DNA of 64,000 nucleotides from NCBI RefSeq assembly GCF_900963305.1, contig NC_042523.1:25314529-25378528 (forward strand). Reading direction: 5' to 3'. The translations under genes and the position numbers were made by a program. The notes under the pieces were generated by a model. The model had not been told where the DNA came from and searched no databases. It worked only from the letters and a program-made list of their open reading frames with translations. Shown here piece after piece: positions 61,828-64,000 of the stretch (the stretch's first letter is position 1; the number at the start of each line of letters is the position of its first letter). The DNA is from Echeneis naucrates (taxonomy: Eukaryota; Chordata; Actinopteri; Carangiformes; Echeneidae).

Positions 61828-62447
61828 TCACACCTCAGTTTGTTGCTGTGAGTCTGTGATGATGGTCACCCCACGACGAAGCTCGTCCATACTGTCGAAG
61901 TCGCTGCAGTCATCCAGTGCGCAGGGCGCTGAGACGTCTGATGTTGATGACGCTCCAACCGACAGTCGCATATTCAGTGACACCGAGTCGTCAGTGTCTC
62001 CATTTCCTGGGGTTACCCCACAGGAGCTTGAGTCCCCATGTGGTGCCTCACCAAGGGGCAGCTGGTGGGGGGGCAGGTATTGGCTGGGGTGGAAGTGTGG
62101 CCTGGTGTTGTGATGGCCGGTGCTACCGGAGCTTAGAGTGCTCTCCTTAGAGACTGGGGGGTTGGGGGGCAGTGGCGTGTAGGGCTCAGGGTAGTCCTCA
62201 CTTGTTGGCAGCGGAGGAGGGAGCTGGTCTTGACTCAGGAACGCTTCCTCATGGGGTGGGGGGTAATCATTGTCGATGTCATAGCCCCCTAAATAGTAGT
62301 CTGACTCCAGTTCACGGGTGCTTCCTCCAAGGTGGGGGTGACCTGTACGGGCTGCATCGGCACCAGGACCTGCCTCATAGCCCGGCATCTCTTCGATATC
62401 CGACAATCTGGTGTTTGGCATCCAGTCAGACGTGTCCCAGTGATAGG
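61828..62447 (-). CDS. fat3: FAT3-type atypical cadherin, last coding exon (cytoplasmic tail)
   Basis: The exon begins at an acceptor (CTCCTGTCCAG, exon from 62447, phase 1) and encodes the last 206 residues or so. Starts (A)[20 protein letters not shown]; then [39 protein letters not shown] and [19 protein letters not shown]; ends [12 protein letters not shown], a class I PDZ-binding motif. The [14 protein letters not shown] and [14 protein letters not shown] wording fits FAT3 better than FAT1. FAT proteins are giant cell-surface cadherins whose tails bind Ena/VASP and other cytoskeletal partners; FAT3 shapes retinal amacrine-cell dendrites. All cadherin, EGF and laminin-G exons lie right of the window. 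Gene order and orientation with mtnr1b match tetrapods. Confidence 0.87.
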
Positions 62448-63930
62448 CTGGACAGGAGTGGGGGGAGGAGTTAGTCATAACACAAGGTGGACATCAACAG
62501 AACCGTTAGGTCGACAGGGACCACCAGGCAGATACAGGGACAACACACAGGTCAGAAGTCGAAGGCCAAGAACATGGCACAGCATAACCTATTCAGAAAA
62601 CATGTTAGGACTCTGGAGGGGATGGCATGCACAACAGGAGTCTGTGAGGGTCACAGCATGCTGAGGTCATCATGAACACTTTCAGCCATGACATCAGGAT
62701 GTTAGAGGGATTCTCCAGACAGCAGGGGGTTGTGTCAGTCAGGGGGTCGTCAGCTCATCGCCCTGGTACCACCTCAGTAAATCTGGGGACACATTGGCCC
62801 ATGCAAGATCCACCTATCCCAGCATTCACTGTGCTGGAAATAATCTGAGGATGTGCATGTTACCGTCCGTTTGTGTTTCAGCTCAGTTAAAAACAGGAGC
62901 TGGACCTGGACCAGTTCTCTGGTCCAGTAAACTGAGGGGCAGAGGAGCCAATGATCCACTGACAGATCACACCGATGGTTCACATCACAAAAGGTTGGAC
63001 TGACCAAGAAGACAATCAACCACGAGCTGAGGTTGAACTGAGCTGAGGGAGGTCTCACTTCACAGAGCAATGACAAACCAAAAAGCACCAAAACAGAAGA
63101 GCAGAAACTGTCTGAAGACTGAAGGCTGAAAGCTTCAAACTGGTTCAACAGAATCACTGAGCTGGAGGTGATGAAACAGAAGGTGAGAGATAGCAGGCAG
63201 AGGGTGAGGAGGTGAGGCATCAAATGACACATCCACGAAGTTCAGACTTGGGGAGGGGAAAAGCTGATGATGGGGGGGTTTAGGTAAAAAGAGGGAGTAG
63301 ACAAAATACTTTCAGTCAAAATAGATGTGCTTTATGATATGAATTGTCCCACAAACTCAGGATCTGGTCTCAGCTCTGGAAGATTACAACATTATTTGTA
63401 TTTCAGTCTGAGTCACCAAAGGATCTGGGATGTCTGACCAGATCAGTGTTAGTCCTCTTTTTACTCTCTGGGCAGATTCACTTGAACCTCCTCAGGACTC
63501 CCAGAGCTGCTAACTGCTAGCAGCTAACATGCTAGTTCCTGTCAAAAGAGCTATGCAGGTTATCAGGCTGCCAACAGTGAGCTAGTCCTACTGGGTGGGG
63601 GGGGTGTTGTCTTGATATACATCCTGGGTTCAGTTCAGGTCAGAGTCCTGAAGGATCAGCCCTAACTGAATCCACAGATTCTGTCATTCTGTTGACATGA
63701 ACAGATCCAACAACAAGTCCTGGTCCTGCTTTGGCTGAGTCAAGAAGACCAGACCAGACCAGCAGACTGCTGTGATGCTGGTGGTTTGATTTCAATCTCA
63801 GGTCAGTGGCTCATTAGGCTAAAAACTAATTGGCATCATTTGCCATCAACCAAACACACGAGTACTTTATACTATTTGAAGATTATTAAATAAATTATCC
63901 ATCTAAATTATTTTGTCTACTCCTTGGGTG
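62448..63930. other. Intron of the fat3-type gene, no exon recognised
   Basis: No stretch on the minus strand matches FAT cytoplasmic sequence. Frames such as 62774-63232 read like random translation. Small alternatively spliced exons known in FAT3 could have been missed by eye. Confidence 0.45.
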
Positions 63931-63931
63931 A

Positions 63932-63978
<47 letters not shown>
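63931..63978. repeat. Poly-A plus (GA)n microsatellite
   Basis: Ten A residues (63931-63940) followed by nineteen GA dinucleotides to 63978. On the fat3 transcript strand it is a (TC)n tract. Confidence 0.95.
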
Positions 63979-63982
<4 letters not shown>

Positions 63983-64000
63983 TATGATTGAGGGGGAGGT

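Noticed and set aside
62774-63232. 152-codon minus frame with hydrophobic start
   Set aside because: No resemblance to FAT sequence, no acceptor/donor pair, and composition like random intron.

Overview
This is nuclear DNA of a ray-finned fish, most likely a percomorph teleost. The evidence is compact spliced genes with GT-AG introns, the teleost L2 LINE with its ATTTG-repeat tail, fish-type trace-amine receptors, and many (CA)n, (GA)n and poly-G/C tracts. Nothing bacterial, viral or CRISPR-like was seen. No LTR retroelement, tRNA or rRNA gene was recognised.

Layout, left to right: ift20 (+, about 0.9-1.7 kb, 4 coding exons); a 34-bp minisatellite (4.5-4.9 kb); a single-exon taar1-like receptor (-, 6.2-7.1 kb); a 15-exon ephexin-type RhoGEF, best matched to ngef (-, 11.3-21.8 kb); a second single-exon teleost TAAR (+, 23.7-24.8 kb); a nest of old hAT-like DNA transposons (25.6-27.9 kb); mrps23 (+, 28.2-30.2 kb, 5 exons); vezf1 (-, 34.0-41.5 kb, 5 coding exons, with a probable long 3' UTR between it and mrps23); an intronless delta-like connexin (+, 43.5-44.6 kb); the melatonin receptor mtnr1b (-, 47.9-53.3 kb, 3 exons, one more than in mammals); a repeat-rich block with several LINE fragments (54-59.7 kb); and the last coding exon of a FAT3-type giant cadherin (-, 61.8-62.4 kb) whose remaining exons lie beyond the right edge.

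The genes do not form one pathway. The context that carries information is synteny: fat3 followed by mtnr1b in the same orientation matches the tetrapod FAT3-MTNR1B pair, and mrps23 near vezf1 matches the human 17q22 neighbourhood. The two TAAR genes flank ngef, one beyond each end.

The most notable points are: a second TAAR carrying Asp at both 3.32 and 5.42, the signature tied to diamine detection in fish; a hAT copy with perfect 8-bp target duplications nested inside at least one older hAT-like element; an L2 tail nested in a TA-flanked MITE; a perfect 39/5/39 snap-back palindrome in a LINE remnant; an inverted repeat bracketing one ngef exon; an extra coding intron in mtnr1b; and a tandem NAGNAG acceptor in vezf1. 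I found no convincing wholly new biological system. Exon models come from reading splice sites and reading frames by eye and have not been checked against transcripts.
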